A stretch of 64,000 nt of DNA from Pseudalkalibacillus hwajinpoensis (GCF_039851965.1 NZ_CP156674.1:1798001-1862000); one strand, 5' to 3'; counted from the first letter of the stretch, positions 14,786 through 23,758 are shown. Numbers and translations are program-made. The notes: a model not told the origin generated them from the sequence alone.

Positions 14786-16888
14786 TTAGAAAGGAAGCAG
14801 CAGAGAAGGCTTTTCGATATAGAAGATGTTCAATTCATGTAGTGCGCGTGTACACCCGACGTAAAGTAGCTTCGCATGTTCGGCATCTTTGGTATACATT
14901 TCCTCACATGCATCCGCGATGATAACCCCATCGAATTCGAGGCCTTTAGTAAGATAAATAGGAACGATCGATACACCACCCGCATATGATCGATCTTCAG
15001 GTGTAATAAGATTTGCCTCTTTATCAAGTTTACTTACTTCACGAAAGAGCTCCCTGCATTCTTCTTCACTTCTTCCTACAATGGCAATCGTTTTCATTCC
15101 ACGCTTTTTCATTTCTTTAGAAGAAGTTAATAATGTACTGATATGCTCGTATCGTTCCGTCTTTTCTACCTTCACGCTCTCTCCGCTTCTAAAGACAGGA
15201 ACCGCGGGTTGTACGGGAATGTTCGCATGTGAAATGATTTCATTCGCAAATTCAATAATTTCCACTGTTGAACGGTAACTCTGTTCAAGCTCGATATAAA
15301 GCTCTTTTCCATTGAAAATTTCCTGAATTTCTTCCCAGCGATGAATGCCTTTATAGGCGTGAATGCCCTGCGCAAGGTCCCCAAGAATTGTAAATGAACG
15401 GCTTCGATTTACTTCTAGTAATAGCGCAAGCTGAAACGGCGAGAAATCCTGTGCTTCATCAATCACAACATGCTGAAATACATTCTCTTTGCTAATGCCA
15501 TTTAGCTTAAATTGGATATAAAGAAGTGGAGCAAGATCGTCAGCAGTAACCTGTTTCTTTTTCAGACGCTTAGCCGTGTCTGTCAGTAATGGCTCATTTA
15601 TGATCCCAGCTCTCTCAGATACATACGAAGGCACATTCCCTTGAAAAAGTGATGTATAGAAAGATATCGCTGACTGCTTTGGCCATTTTTTAAAATAAGC
15701 TTTTAGCTGCTCATTTGCTTGCTTTCGATATTCTTTTTGAAGATGACTTCCTTCAATCTTCTTAACCTCATCTTTTATCCATATTCTGAAACGATTAACA
15801 ATCATTTCACGCTTTCTCCCGATCGGATAAGATCCAAGGTCAACCAGCCACTGTTGAATTTTCTGCTCAGAAAGACTTGCCCCTTCAAACGGAATGAACG
15901 AACCTTCAGGACTAACCGATGATGCAAACCTTTTAATTGCTTCATCAATCCATTCTTTAAAAGCAAGTGACCCTTTTATCCTTCCCTCTGCTTCTTCAAC
16001 AGCAGGTCGTTTATTACCGAACCATTTTTCCAGATCATGTTGTGACTCATCGAACTGTACTTTTTCTTCAAGTAACCTTAGCGTCCAATCTGAAAAAGTA
16101 GATTGCTGTATCCCACCTACACCCAATTCAGGTAGAACGCCCGAAATATAATCCAGGAACATGCGGTTCGGTGCGAAAATGATCATTCTACTAGCTTGGA
16201 TTGTATCTCGATACTCATATAGAAGAAAGGCAAGTCGGTGGAGTGCAACAGTGGTTTTTCCACTACCCGCGGCTCCCTGAATAATAAGCGGCTTCGTCCG
16301 CTCCGCTCGAATAATATCGTTTTGCTTCGCTTGAATCGTCGAAACAATATCGCGCAGGCGATTATCCTTATTTTCACTCAGTCGATAAATGAGAAACTCA
16401 TCTGAACCACTTAAGTCATCGCTGCCTTCCACATACGTATCCACCACTCTCTGAAGTTCCTGATTCCGGATGACAATATTGCGTTTGAGCTCAATGTTTC
16501 CTTCAATCACCCCTTCAGGAGAAACGTAGTAGACATCTTCTTCTCCCCCCGTAAATGCATAGAACATACTTGCTACAGGAGCCCGCCAATCAACTACAAT
16601 TGATTCTTGCGAATCTTCATGTGCGAGCCCCACCTTACCTATGTAGTAAGGACACGTATCTTTATCATCTTCTTGAAAATCCATCCTCGCAAAATAAGGT
16701 TCCTTTGCTGCAATACGAAGCGATGTCCGATTTTCTTCCCGGATGCTTTCTAATACTTGCTCGGTTACGTTGTCTCCAGAATAACGAGGATAACGTTCTA
16801 GCTTTTTCTGTTGTTTTGAAATCTCGGCAGCGATGTTAGCGAGTTGCTGCTTCTCTTTCCGATAGGCACTTTGATACTTATCTTCCAA
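14786..16888 (-). CDS. helD: HelD-like UvrD/PcrA-family helicase (RNA polymerase recycling factor)
   Basis: A 700-residue superfamily 1 ATPase. Its helical N-terminal arm (residues 1-75) and the block DTCPYYIGKVGLAHEDSQESIVVDWRAPVASMFY are specific to HelD rather than to UvrD or PcrA. Walker A is GAAGSGKTT at 205-213, Walker B is VVIDEAQDFSPFQ, and the late motifs are LTKGLEFDGVII and LLYVGCTRALHEL. HelD binds RNA polymerase and removes it from DNA or nucleic acid. The TTG start has AAGGAGGT eight bases upstream. It is slightly shorter than B. subtilis HelD. Confidence 0.9.
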   Translation of the reverse strand: MEDKYQSAYRKEKQQLANIAAEISKQQKKLERYPRYSGDNVTEQVLESIREENRTSLRIAAKEPYFARMDFQEDDKDTCPYYIGKVGLAHEDSQESIVVDWRAPVASMFYAFTGGEEDVYYVSPEGVIEGNIELKRNIVIRNQELQRVVDTYVEGSDDLSGSDEFLIYRLSENKDNRLRDIVSTIQAKQNDIIRAERTKPLIIQGAAGSGKTTVALHRLAFLLYEYRDTIQASRMIIFAPNRMFLDYISGVLPELGVGGIQQSTFSDWTLRLLEEKVQFDESQHDLEKWFGNKRPAVEEAEGRIKGSLAFKEWIDEAIKRFASSVSPEGSFIPFEGASLSEQKIQQWLVDLGSYPIGRKREMIVNRFRIWIKDEVKKIEGSHLQKEYRKQANEQLKAYFKKWPKQSAISFYTSLFQGNVPSYVSERAGIINEPLLTDTAKRLKKKQVTADDLAPLLYIQFKLNGISKENVFQHVVIDEAQDFSPFQLALLLEVNRSRSFTILGDLAQGIHAYKGIHRWEEIQEIFNGKELYIELEQSYRSTVEIIEFANEIISHANIPVQPAVPVFRSGESVKVEKTERYEHISTLLTSSKEMKKRGMKTIAIVGRSEEECRELFREVSKLDKEANLITPEDRSYAGGVSIVPIYLTKGLEFDGVIIADACEEMYTKDAEHAKLLYVGCTRALHELNIFYIEKPSLLLPF

Positions 16889-16977
16889 GATCAGTTACCT
16901 CCTTATGAGATTTGTCTCAAATACCCGAGACAGAATATTAATCCTATCATAAAATAGAACGTTTACCAAAGAGTTTT

Positions 16978-17006
16978 TTGAAACTTCAAAATAAAGCATT
17001 TATACT
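16978..17006 (+). promoter_or_regulatory. sigma-A promoter of the surface-protein gene
   Basis: TTGAAA and TATACT separated by exactly 17 bases. The start site would be near 17013, giving a leader of about 95 bases. Confidence 0.65.
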
Positions 17007-17108
17007 TATAAAAATTATACATAAAAACTGATCCAAATCTATTCGCCTCTCGTTAGCTGTATGTAATCAAAAGAGTACGGTAAATAAAAAAGGAGAGTGA
17101 ACAATAAC

Positions 17109-18455
17109 ATGAATCTTAAGAAAGCATTTAAAAAGCTCATGGTTCCAGCATTAGGTCTTACCCTTTTATTCCCAACAGTCGCAGGTGCAGGTAGTGCTGA
17201 GCCAACCGTAAACACACCAGCAGCAGATTTGCGAGCTACTCTTGACCAGCTTTTATCTGAACACTTTGTATTAGCTGTTACTTCTATGACAAAGTCGTAT
17301 GATGGAGCTGAAGATGCTGAAGAAGTAACCGAAGCGCTTGACCAGAATGCGGCTGACATGACGCCAGCCATCGCTTCTGTTTACGGTGATGAGGCCGCTG
17401 CACAGTTCGAAGAAATTTTCAGAGGAGATAATGACTATTCTGCTGACTTTGTACAAGCCGCAACAGAAGATGACGCAGAGCTTCGTAAAGAAGCTGAGAT
17501 GGAAGTCGATGAATTTGTTGATGAGTTCTCAACTTTCCTTGATACAGCTACTGAAGGTAACCTTCCGAAAGAAGCAGCTTCAGAAGTATTAGAAGTTCAC
17601 GAGGATCAAGTTCTTACAACATTCGATGAATACACTGAAGGAAATTACGAAGCTGCTTACACAACATTCCGTGAAGGACACAAGCACATGTTTGCGATCA
17701 GTAAAGCACTATCTAGTGCAATCGTAACGCAAATGCCTGATAAATTTGAGAATACAAAAGCTGATACGCCAGCCGCTGACTTACGCTCAACACTTAATAG
17801 TCTTGCATCTGAACACTTTACCCTATCTTCATTAGGTCTTGAAAAAGGATATGATCAGGCTGAAGACTATGACTTTGTAAACTGGGCTGAAGATCGAAAT
17901 ACTGCTGACTTTAAAGCAGCGATTGCTTCAATTTATGGTGATGAAGATGCTGCTCAATTTGAAAAAATCTGGCAGGAAGATCACATCGGAGCGTAAGCTG
18001 ACCTTGTCGTAGCATCACTTTCAGAAGACGAAGAATCAATAAAAATGGCAAAAGAACGTCTCCTTACAACGTTCCCTAAAAACCTTGGTGCTTTCCTTGG
18101 CTCAGCTACAGCAGAGAACTTGCCAACCGATGCTGCTACAGAAGCGCTAATGACACATGAAAAGCAAGTTGTGGGTTCATTTGAATCTTACATGAATGGA
18201 GACTACCAGGCTTCAACAGACCAATTCCGTAAAGGCTATGCAATCATGTTCGGTGTAGGTCAATCTCTTGGTGGTGCCATCGTAACACAAATGCCTGAAA
18301 AATTTGCAGGAGAAACGATGCCTGGTAACATGCCGAAAACAGGTATGGGTGGTGCAAGTGAACAGTCAAAAGATCTAATTGCACTATGGATCACACTTGG
18401 CTCCCTAGCAGCAGGTTCTGCATTTGCTATCAGAAGAAGAATGATTAATCAATAA
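17109..18455 (+). pseudogene. two-repeat cell-surface protein with sorting signal, interrupted by in-frame TAA
   Basis: A signal peptide (KKAFKKLMVPALGLTLLFPTVAGAGSA) precedes two tandem repeats of about 180 residues. Each opens TPAADLRxTLxxLxSEHF, contains AIASVYGDEAAAQFEEI, and ends AIVTQMPDKF or AIVTQMPEKF. The C-terminus has MPKTGMGG, a hydrophobic helix and RRR, an LPxTG-like sorting signal. The frame is cut at 17994-17996 by TAA (codon 296, HIGA-stop-ADLVVASLSED). The same frame then continues without any further lesion to 18453. At this point repeat 1 has Tyr (DNDYSADFV), so TAT/TAC to TAA is the simplest explanation. Either a secreted, unanchored 295-residue form is made, or the stop is an error. 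Function unknown. Confidence 0.8.
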
Positions 18456-18484
18456 TTCATGAGTTCCTCCTTTTAATAAATATG

Positions 18485-18520
18485 AAAAGACAGAGAAGCG
18501 AGGCTTCTCTGTCTTTTTTC
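18485..18520 (+). terminator. terminator of the surface-protein gene
   Basis: AAAAGACAGAGAAGC, GAG, GCTTCTCTGTCTTTTTT. A strong stem and T-run; its position after the second half implies that the whole region was one gene. Confidence 0.92.
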
Positions 18521-18571
18521 ATTTGTTTATAGGTGTATACTAAACCTATATGATGAGAGGTAGGATGTAGT

Positions 18572-19432
18572 ATGAAACCAATCACACTTCAAGCTCACTC
18601 TTCACACGTGAATAAAGTGAAATTCTCAAATGATTCAAAGCTTCTTTTCTCAGCTGGATTCAGCGGTGAACTTAGAGCCTGGTCGACCGAAAATTGGGAC
18701 CAATCTCACGATTTTATTGGACATACCAAATCCGTTAATGGCATTGAAGTATTGTGTGACGATACGCTTTTATCATGCGCTGCAGATGGTTCAGTGATGA
18801 AATGGCAGGCAAAGTCCGGAGAACTTCTTCAGGAAATCCTAATTGACAAAAAAGGTGCAGGGTCACTGCGAACTGTGCCAGGATTCGCTGTAGTTGGTAC
18901 ACCAAAATATATGCTTTCTCTCTTATCTACAGAAGATCTTTCAGCTACCCTGCAAGTAAAAAGCGATGCCAAAAACCTTGGTGTTATGGATATTTGTCAC
19001 GAAAAGCAGCTTGCTGCTATTGGGGGACTTGGAAACCAAGTTCGTTTCTTTTCCCTTACTGATGGCCACCTCGCTTCCTCTATAGAAGCGCACGAAACCG
19101 CGGTCATGTCGTTTCAGTTTCTTGATGCGGGAAAAGCCATCTCAATTGGGTACAACAGTGACCTGACTTTCTGGAATCTTGAATCGGAAATAGCGTTAAA
19201 AACAATAAAAATTGGTGATTGTGGCTATTACTCCCTCGCATTATCACCTGATCAAAAAACAATCGCCGTCTGCATGCCTTATTCCGTTCAACTTTATACG
19301 CTGGAAACGCTCGATAAAATAAGTTCACTAGATGTTCAGGCAAAAGGAAATTACAACATGAACTTTTCTCCAAACGGAAAATGGCTAGCTCTCGCCTCTG
19401 CCGATAAACGCATAAGAGTCTGGTCATTATAA
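18572..19432 (+). CDS. WD40 repeat protein
   Basis: A 286-residue cytoplasmic protein with about seven beta-propeller repeats. The first is LQAHSSHVNKVKFSNDSKLLFSAGFSGELRAWS; further ones contain GHTKSVNGIEVL, DGSVMKWQ, EAHETAVMSFQFLD, and the last is FSPNGKWLALASADKRIRVWSL. WD40 propellers are protein-interaction scaffolds; no catalytic domain is attached. AGGTAGGATG precedes the ATG. It is a single gene between two terminators; its partner is unknown. Confidence 0.88.
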   Translation: MKPITLQAHSSHVNKVKFSNDSKLLFSAGFSGELRAWSTENWDQSHDFIGHTKSVNGIEVLCDDTLLSCAADGSVMKWQAKSGELLQEILIDKKGAGSLRTVPGFAVVGTPKYMLSLLSTEDLSATLQVKSDAKNLGVMDICHEKQLAAIGGLGNQVRFFSLTDGHLASSIEAHETAVMSFQFLDAGKAISIGYNSDLTFWNLESEIALKTIKIGDCGYYSLALSPDQKTIAVCMPYSVQLYTLETLDKISSLDVQAKGNYNMNFSPNGKWLALASADKRIRVWSL

Positions 19433-19470
19433 AAGAGAGCGCATCTGCTTAAATACAGATGCGCTTTTTC
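19433..19470. terminator. bidirectional terminator
   Basis: AGCGCATCTG...CAGATGCGCT with A-run before and T-run after, between the WD40 gene and the convergent peroxiredoxin-like gene. Confidence 0.85.
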
Positions 19471-19471
19471 A

Positions 19472-20026
19472 CTAGTTTTCTTTTTTCAGAACATCAATCA
19501 CCGAGTCAATCTTCGCATGATCTTCAGGAGACTGATCAATATGTTTCCAGATCAGCTTCCCCTTTTCATCATAAATCCATGTTCCACCTTGGATATAAAC
19601 ATCTTGAGTTTTCATCGATTTAAGAACAAAATCCTTTTTCTTTTGTTCTTTAGGGATAAACCCATCCATTTTACGAGTAACAAAACCAACAAATGCCCGT
19701 CCAAGTAACTTCCATTTCGGCATCGTGTGGTGACCCATTCCACGATATGCTTCTCGTTTTGGATCACCAGCTATCACAAATGGGAACTCGCCAAACGCAT
19801 CTTCAAACTGGCTGATATATTTAGCATTTGAAGGCGCTATGGCAATTACCTGGAAACCTTGTTTTTCAATTTCATTCACACGCTCACGCAACTGCGTAAG
19901 ATATGCTCGACAGACTGGTCAGCCAAGATGACGAACAAAAACCACCATTGATTTCTTTTGGTTAATCAACTGTTCGAGTGTTACATTCACACTTCCTGGA
20001 ATTTCGAGTTGGTAGTTCAACACCAT
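19472..20026 (-). CDS. candidate selenoprotein: SelL-related AhpC/TSA-type peroxiredoxin-like protein (UxxC)
   Basis: Read from the ATG at 20026 (GAGAGG upstream), the frame gives MVLNYQLEIPGSVNVTLEQL, then MVVFVRHLG-TGA-PVCRAYLTQLRERV, and continues open to 19472. The TGA (19921-19919) is codon 36, exactly where thioredoxin-fold AhpC/TSA proteins have the first Cys of FxRHxGCPxCR; the second Cys is C39. Everything downstream is intact and family-like (VIAIAPSNAKYISQFEDAFGEFPFVIAGDPK...GMGHHTMPKWKLLGRAFVGF...DVYIQGGTWIYDEKGKLIWKHID). A hairpin with bacterial SECIS features lies 25 bases after the TGA. The likely product is a 184-residue redox protein with selenocysteine at 36. A plain nonsense mutation of TGT/TGC is the alternative. 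Automated callers would start at the internal TTG (19891) and lose the active site. Confidence 0.8.
19877..19905 (-). other. candidate bacterial SECIS element
   Basis: In the mRNA, 25 bases after the UGA, CUUACGC-AGUU-GCGUGAG forms a 7-bp stem with a tetraloop (19900-19883). It is extended by CAUAU/GUGUG after one bulged C. There is a G among the first two loop bases, and the UGA-to-loop distance falls in the range reported for bacterial SECIS elements. SelB binding is inference. Confidence 0.65.
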
Positions 20027-20053
20027 CCATCCTCTCTTACTCTACTAAAACCA

Positions 20054-20662
20054 TTACGTTTGATCTGTATGAACGACCTGTCTTTCACTATTTATTTTAC
20101 ACCTCTTACGGTAATATCGGTACCCGATATAGCCGATTATAGCTACTGCTATGAACAAAAAGACATATTTTTGAATGCTTCCAAAAATCGCCTGCACCGA
20201 TTTAATGTTTCCGTTACGACCAATCCATAACATCGCAATCGTCCAAGGGAAAATACCTATAAATGTTAAAGAACCAAAAATCCATGGCTTCACTTTACTC
20301 ATACCTGAAACATATGAGACGTAGTTTCCAACTCCAAGCGGGCGCGTGATCGCAATGCTCCATGAACCACACTTTCGAAACCATTTCTGGACACGCTCTA
20401 CCTTCTTCTTCTTTAACTTTTTCTCCACTTTGTCCTTCACTTTTAAACCAATACCATATGGAATAAAGCTAAATAAGGTGTAAATAACACTCGTGAGAAA
20501 CGCAAATCCAACCATTTCAAGAAATGATGGATTTAATAAATAACCGTACGTTAGTGTCATCATTCCCCCGGGAAAGGGTAATAATGATGCTTCTATAGCG
20601 TTGCTTATGAAAAGGCCCCAGATTCCAAGCTCCTTCAGGAAACTAATCAGAAATTCCAGCAT
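20054..20662 (-). CDS. DedA/VTT-domain membrane protein
   Basis: A 202-residue protein with about five membrane segments. The VTT/SNARE-associated pattern is present: a re-entrant segment IEASLLPFPGGMMTLTYGYLL, then RKCGSWSIAITRPLGVGNYVSYVSGMSKVKPWIFGSLTFIGIFPW, containing the conserved R-x-(x)-G motif of DedA proteins. The DedA superfamily includes undecaprenyl-phosphate and phospholipid flippases; the substrate here is unknown. AAAGGAG precedes the ATG. It lies upstream of the candidate selenoprotein with a gap of only 27 bases, so the two may be co-transcribed. Confidence 0.82.
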   Translation of the reverse strand: MLEFLISFLKELGIWGLFISNAIEASLLPFPGGMMTLTYGYLLNPSFLEMVGFAFLTSVIYTLFSFIPYGIGLKVKDKVEKKLKKKKVERVQKWFRKCGSWSIAITRPLGVGNYVSYVSGMSKVKPWIFGSLTFIGIFPWTIAMLWIGRNGNIKSVQAIFGSIQKYVFLFIAVAIIGYIGYRYYRKRCKINSERQVVHTDQT

Positions 20663-20805
20663 AGTGGGTCTCCTTTATTCTCAATTTATTACTCCTCTTT
20701 AAATTCCCTGAAAATCGAGCTTGAAACCGTTGTAACACTGTTTTAATCTTCCATTTTCACTTTAATTGCATTATTTTGACGAATTATCCGCGATTTTTAT
20801 ATATA

Positions 20806-20854
20806 TTTCCGCGGAAAAACGAATATTTCCTCTAAACCACATTTTCGCGAAAAT
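20806..20854. repeat. two CGCG-centred palindromes upstream of dedA-like gene
   Basis: TTTCCGCGGAAA (20806-20817) and ATTTTCGCGAAAAT (20841-20854), 36 bases centre to centre in an otherwise AT-rich gap. They may be operators; the regulator is unknown. Confidence 0.45.
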
Positions 20855-20867
20855 GCAACTTTCTCGT

Positions 20868-20901
20868 AAAATACCCCCACCGCCTGCAGCGCGATGGGGG
20901 A
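20868..20901 (-). terminator. terminator of the yjiH-gabT operon
   Basis: On the minus strand CCCCCATCGC...GCGGTGGGGG then TATTTTA, just after the gabT stop. Confidence 0.75.
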
Positions 20902-20908
20902 TCACTTC

Positions 20909-22234
20909 CTAACCAACAGGTACTACCTGTTTCTCCTGTTCAAATGCGGTAACAGCTTCTTCAAAAATGCAAAGACCTTTATCAATTTGCTCTTTCGTGA
21001 CAATAAGCGGTGGGATCATACGGATCACTTCCTGATGTTTCCCACAGAGATAGAACAAGACCCCTTTTTCAAGAGATAGATCAAGGATCCTCATCATACC
21101 GTTTCCGTCAGGGGCTCCCGTCTCAGGATCAACGATTTCGATCCCAATCATAAGCCCTATTCCTCGGACCTTCCCAACACAATCGTGTTTCTCTTTAATT
21201 TCCGCAAGTCCTTTCAGTGCATATGCACCCATTTTACGAGAATTTTCAAGCAACTCCTCTTCTTCTATTACATCAAGCGTAGCAAGTGCGGCTGAACAGG
21301 CAATCGGGTTCCCGCCGAACGTTGTCCCGTGTGTCCCCATTGGCCACTGGCTCATTAACTCTTTCGAAGCGACCGTAGCACTAAGCGGCATCCCTGAAGC
21401 AATTCCTTTTGCGATCGCCATAATGTCAGGTGTGACATCAAATGTTTGGGCAGCAAACCAGTCACCAGTTCGACCGAATCCCGTCTGAACCTCATCAAAG
21501 ATCAGCAGCATCCCATGACGGTCACATATCTCCCTTATTTTCTGAAGCCACTCTTTTGGAGGGATTAAATAGCCTCCTTCGCCAAGAACTGGCTCTACTA
21601 TCACGCATGCCACCTCTTCTGATGTCACCTGATGATCAAAGAGACGCTCAAAGTCTTTCTCAAGTTCGTTCACACAATAGTCTGCAACCTTCTCTCCTTC
21701 AGGACATCCCTGTACATCTGCATAGGGAATTTGATAGGTTAGCCCATTCGGTTGAAGAAATTTACGGTATTTACTTTTTGATGTACTTACCCCGAGAGCG
21801 CCAAGTGAGCGACCGTGGAAACATCCCGTAAACGAGACAACGTATGGTCGTTTCGTCACATACTTCGCCAGTTTCATCGCCCCTTCAATTGCTTCTGTAC
21901 CGCTGTTTGCGAAGAAAAAGCAGTCAAGGTTCTCTGGCATAATCCCCTGCAGACGTTCAGCGAGCTCGAGAATGGAATCATACATTATCACGCCAGACGG
22001 TCCGTGCATAAGGGAATCCGCTCCATCTTTAATTGCCTGAACGACCTTCGGATGGCGGTGTCCCGTATTGGCTACGGCAATCCCAGATGTGAAATCAAGA
22101 TACTTTTTGCCATCAGCTCCGTAATAATAGCAACCTTCTTCCTTTACCACAGGTAGGTTTGGATGATCCTTCGCCATACTGGGTGCTAATAGTTCTGACA
22201 TTCTGTTGTATCGTGCTTCAAATGATGTCGACAT
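20909..22234 (-). CDS. gabT: class III aminotransferase, GabT-like (4-aminobutyrate aminotransferase)
   Basis: A 441-residue PLP enzyme of full length. The PLP lysine is K276 in DIMAIAKGIASGMPLSA, the cofactor-ring aspartate is D247 in LLIFDEVQTGFGRTG, and SGTEAIEGAMKLAK binds phosphate. FTGCFHGRSLGALGVS and HGTTFGGNPIACSAA are typical of the GabT/ornithine-type family. It transfers the amino group of an omega-amino acid such as GABA to 2-oxoglutarate. It is second in a two-gene unit with yjiH, driven by a sigma-54 promoter. Other omega-amino acids remain possible substrates. Confidence 0.85.
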   Translation of the reverse strand: MSTSFEARYNRMSELLAPSMAKDHPNLPVVKEEGCYYYGADGKKYLDFTSGIAVANTGHRHPKVVQAIKDGADSLMHGPSGVIMYDSILELAERLQGIMPENLDCFFFANSGTEAIEGAMKLAKYVTKRPYVVSFTGCFHGRSLGALGVSTSKSKYRKFLQPNGLTYQIPYADVQGCPEGEKVADYCVNELEKDFERLFDHQVTSEEVACVIVEPVLGEGGYLIPPKEWLQKIREICDRHGMLLIFDEVQTGFGRTGDWFAAQTFDVTPDIMAIAKGIASGMPLSATVASKELMSQWPMGTHGTTFGGNPIACSAALATLDVIEEEELLENSRKMGAYALKGLAEIKEKHDCVGKVRGIGLMIGIEIVDPETGAPDGNGMMRILDLSLEKGVLFYLCGKHQEVIRMIPPLIVTKEQIDKGLCIFEEAVTAFEQEKQVVPVG

Positions 22235-22262
22235 TTTAGGTATCCTCCTTTTGATTCTCTCT

Positions 22263-23660
22263 TTATAAAAAGAAATGAGCCATAACTACGATAATAGGTA
22301 GAGTGATAACCGTACGTTGCAGGAAAATAATTGCGAGTTCAAGAACAGAAATTGGAATTTTAGATTTCACTAGTAAAATACCAATCTCAGACATATAGAT
22401 AAGCTGGGTTAATGAAACAGCTGCAATTACGAAGCGAGTGAGTTCACTTTCAATTCCCGTACCAATGACCGCCGGCAAGAACATATCCGCAAACCCGACA
22501 AGCATGGCAGGAGCAGCGGCAGCGGCTTCAGGAATTTGCATCAATTCAAGAATTGGAACGATTGGTAAGGATAGATAAGTAAAGAATGGTGTGAATTCAG
22601 CAATAATCAATGCAATTGTTCCAAGCGCCATAACGAGTGGGATCAGGGCAAAATAAATATCAAGCACTGTGTTTACTCCCTGTTGGGCAACCTGCTTAAC
22701 TCCTTTTACTTCGGAAGCTTTTTCTAAGGCTTTTTGGAGCCCCCACTGATAACTTGATACTCCTTCTGGTACATCTTCAGAAATTTGTTTACCTGTCCCT
22801 TCATAATACGTATCAGCCTTTCTCGAAAGAGGCGGTATACGCGGGCAAATAATCGCAGCTATTAGACCAGCGACAACAACGGTGAAATAAAATGGAACGA
22901 ACATATCTTCTAATCCGATGAAGCTAATGACTACAAGACTGAAAGCAATTGAGTTAATCGAAAAGTTTGTTGCAATAACAGCAGCTTCTCGTTTTGTATA
23001 GTACCCTTCTTCATATTGCTTTGTCGTGATTAGAACCCCTACTGTTCCTGCACCCATCCATGATGCGAGTGCATCAATTGAAGAGCGACCAGGAAGCTTA
23101 AATAATGGACGCATCACTTTTCGAAGTGCGGTCCCTATAAAATCCATTAACCCGAATTCAAGAAGTAAAGGCATTAATAGTCCAGCGAAAAGGAACCACG
23201 CTGCAAGGACGGGAACGAGCGCGTAAAGCATTGTTCCGCCGGAAACATCAGAAATAATGAAGCTTGGGCCAAATTGAAGCAATGTCATCACCGCAAAAAG
23301 TGCACCTATGATTCTTGTACCAATCCAGAACCAGTTAACATAGAATAATTGCTTTAAGAACGGGCGGAGCATAATGACTTTTGGTTCAAATGCTTTTGCA
23401 ATAATTGGAATAAGAGCTGACAAAACGAGAATAGCGGTCATAAAGCCTGGCAAGATTGGAGCTAGCGCGGTCTGGATTGATTCCGCCATGATCCCGACCC
23501 CAATCGTAATCTTTCCGTTGAAAGGGACAGGTACGAGAAATAATAAAATACCAATTAAAGACGGGATGAGAAACCATGCATACGTGCTATTAGAATGTGA
23601 AGCTTTTGCAGATTGATTGTCATCTTTTAGCGAATAGGACTTTTCTTGTTTTACTTCCAT
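22263..23660 (-). CDS. yjiH: YjiH family membrane protein (nucleoside-recognition/Gate domain)
   Basis: A 465-residue membrane protein with about ten segments, including the Gate-domain style stretches GTMLYALVPVLAAWFLFAGLLMPLLLEFGLMDFIGTALRKVMRPLFKLPGRSSIDALASWMGAGTVGVLITTKQYEEGYYTKREAAVIATNFS and the C-terminal MLVGFADMFLPAVIGTGIESELTRFVIA. YjiH proteins are suspected transporters of unknown substrate. Co-transcription with gabT under an amino-acid-type sigma-54 activator suggests uptake of an amino acid such as GABA. AAGGAGAG precedes the ATG. Confidence 0.85.
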   Translation of the reverse strand: MEVKQEKSYSLKDDNQSAKASHSNSTYAWFLIPSLIGILLFLVPVPFNGKITIGVGIMAESIQTALAPILPGFMTAILVLSALIPIIAKAFEPKVIMLRPFLKQLFYVNWFWIGTRIIGALFAVMTLLQFGPSFIISDVSGGTMLYALVPVLAAWFLFAGLLMPLLLEFGLMDFIGTALRKVMRPLFKLPGRSSIDALASWMGAGTVGVLITTKQYEEGYYTKREAAVIATNFSINSIAFSLVVISFIGLEDMFVPFYFTVVVAGLIAAIICPRIPPLSRKADTYYEGTGKQISEDVPEGVSSYQWGLQKALEKASEVKGVKQVAQQGVNTVLDIYFALIPLVMALGTIALIIAEFTPFFTYLSLPIVPILELMQIPEAAAAAPAMLVGFADMFLPAVIGTGIESELTRFVIAAVSLTQLIYMSEIGILLVKSKIPISVLELAIIFLQRTVITLPIIVVMAHFFL

Positions 23661-23715
23661 ATTTCACTCTCCTTCGACATTTTTAATATTAATGCATATC
23701 TTTGCATATAAATCA

Positions 23716-23754
23716 GAAAAGAAGCAAGAGAAATTTTCATTTCTTGCTTCTTTT
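23716..23754 (-). terminator. hairpin in the yjiH leader
   Basis: AAAAGAAGCAAGA...TCTTGCTTCTTTT on the minus strand. It can end regulator transcripts. Its left arm overlaps the predicted start of the sigma-54 transcript, so that transcript would carry only part of the stem. Confidence 0.6.
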
Positions 23755-23758
23755 AACA

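Noticed and set aside
17994..17996. Programmed readthrough of the surface-protein stop
   Set aside because: The codon is TAA, the least leaky stop, and no stimulating structure or special context is visible.
21442..21831. Long antisense frame within gabT
   Set aside because: It lies entirely opposite a strongly conserved aminotransferase; no ribosome-binding site or domain signal.
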